Shown here: in pieces, positions 6,503-6,780 of the stretch
Layout of the letters: the number at the start of each line of letters is the position of its first letter
Numbering within the stretch: the stretch's first letter is position 1
Source: Bacillota bacterium
GTDB taxonomy: Bacteria > Bacillota > Clostridia > Oscillospirales > JAKOTC01
Direction: 5' to 3'
Length of the DNA: 6,780 nt
Assembly: GCA_029776465.1 (NCBI GenBank)
Contig: JAKOTC010000239.1
Location: 1-6,780, forward strand
Position numbers and translations under genes: made by a program
Notes under the pieces: model-generated
Database searches by the model: none
What the model was told of the DNA's origin: nothing
What the model saw: the letters and a program-made list of their open reading frames with translations, nothing else

Positions 6503-6577
6503 TTGGAAATCATTTATGTTATAATAAATGCCAACGTTTCATTCGGTGATTTTGATGATATCGGCATCCCCATGTAA
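6503..6577 (+). CDS. Possible 24-residue ORF with a strong ribosome binding site
   Basis: AAAGGAGGG (6486-6494) is followed after 8 bases by TTG 6503 and 24 codons to TAA 6575-6577. The peptide begins MEIIYVIINANVSF and ends acidic; I do not recognise it. It stops 5 bases before the putative IS end, so it may be the cut-off start of a gene whose remainder was displaced, or a chance frame. The ribosome binding site is the only real support. Confidence 0.25.
   Translation: MEIIYVIINANVSFGDFDDIGIPM
6511..6530. repeat. Short inverted repeat
   Basis: CATTTAT (6511-6517) and ATAAATG (6524-6530) are perfect inverted copies around a 6-base centre. It lies about 165 bases upstream of the mtaB start and could be an operator half-site pair, or simply AT-rich chance. 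No second copy is seen in the window. Confidence 0.4.
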
Positions 6578-6582
6578 CCGTA

Positions 6583-6780
6583 GGCTCTGTAAAGTTAACA
6601 TGAAAGAATAGCAGCCAAAATCGTACAAATGCTTCATGCCACAAGCAGAAACTCCCGTTTTTGTTTATTTGAAAGCCTAAGACCAGCGACTTGAGCCGGA
6701 GTCAAACCATTCAAAGCAGAATGAGGGCGGACGAAGTTAAAGAAAAAGATGAACATGGAAATCAAATTGTTGGCAGAAGC
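6583..6780 (-). mobile_element. Partial insertion sequence, transposase 3' end and terminus
   Basis: The transposase C-terminus (6634-6780) is followed within about 50 bases by GGCTCTGTAAAGTTAACA (6583-6600). This resembles the GG-starting terminal repeats of several IS families and is a plausible element end. The other terminus lies outside the window, so neither the inverted repeat match nor a target duplication can be checked. The boundary is an inference; the transposase fragment is clear. Confidence 0.6.
6634..6780 (-). CDS. DDE transposase, C-terminal 48 residues (runs off the window)
   Basis: Integrase-core/DDE-type transposase that would mobilise the adjacent insertion sequence. Only the last 48 codons are in the window, ending at TGA (6636-6634). 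The segment FNFVRPHSALNGLTPAQVAGL is the hallmark C-terminal block of rve-type IS transposases (an NxxRPHxxLxG-TPA pattern, just after the catalytic Glu). The final residues are KQKREFLLVA. The frame is uninterrupted in the visible part, so the element may be intact upstream. The exact IS family cannot be set from this piece. It is transcribed toward mtaB, in the same direction as the methyltransferase unit. Confidence 0.8.
   Translation of the reverse strand, partial: ASANNLISMFIFFFNFVRPHSALNGLTPAQVAGLRLSNKQKREFLLVA

Larger units (their letters stand above)
6379..6582. other. AT-rich intergenic region upstream of mtaB
   Basis: About 200 bases between the mtaB leader and the putative IS edge. 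It should contain the mtaB promoter, but I cannot pick it with confidence. A TATAAT on the - strand (6382-6377) has only a poor TTCAAG 20 bases upstream. No cobalamin-riboswitch core and no sigma-54 (TGGCAC-N5-TTGC) site is seen. The stretch also holds a 7-bp inverted repeat (6511-6530) and the short ORF described separately. Confidence 0.5.

Noticed and set aside
6348..6582. Cobalamin riboswitch upstream of mtaB
   Set aside because: No B12-box-like core or matching helices were found in the leader region.
1..6780. CRISPR arrays, tRNA or rRNA genes
   Set aside because: No regularly spaced repeats and no tRNA cloverleaf or rRNA signature were seen on either strand.

Overview
The window looks like a piece of a low-to-moderate GC Firmicutes (Clostridia-type) chromosome from an anaerobe able to use methanol or a similar C1 methyl donor. 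The evidence is a cysteine-type T-box leader, strong GGAGG-class ribosome binding sites, and a bacterial-type MtaB/MtaC methyltransferase pair. Two transcription units converge on a shared hairpin terminator at about 3283-3319. An insertion-sequence edge closes the right end.

Left unit (+ strand, 1-3320): a promoter whose -35 box straddles the window edge, a T-box riboswitch ending in a 16-bp perfect terminator, then cysE (serine O-acetyltransferase), cysS (cysteinyl-tRNA synthetase) and a PfkB-family sugar kinase resembling 1-phosphofructokinase. cysE/cysS overlap by 4 bases (ATGA) and cysS/kinase by 1 base (TAATG), so the three are probably translationally coupled. The logic is that uncharged tRNA-Cys turns on both cysteine supply and cysteine charging; the kinase is the unexplained passenger.

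Right unit (- strand, 6363-3332): mtaB (zinc methanol:corrinoid methyltransferase), mtaC (its corrinoid protein) and a CobW/COG0523-family metal-chaperone-like GTPase. The GTPase is the most interesting object here. Its reading frame is interrupted by one in-frame TGA at 3688-3686, exactly between the GTPase domain and the CobW C-terminal domain, and the frame stays open on both sides. Ten bases after the TGA comes a hairpin built as 3 bp, bulged U, 3 bp, GGAU loop. This is the layout of the E. coli fdhF SECIS element, with the bulged U at the same position (+17 from the U of UGA). I therefore propose a selenocysteine-containing CobW-family GTPase in a methanol methyltransferase operon. A UGG-to-UGA nonsense mutation or a split gene are the rival explanations.

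Right end (6364-6780): an AT-rich intergenic stretch with a possible 24-codon ORF and a small inverted repeat, then the 3' end of an insertion sequence. The IS part comprises a putative terminus near 6583 and the last 48 codons of a DDE transposase running leftward out of the window.
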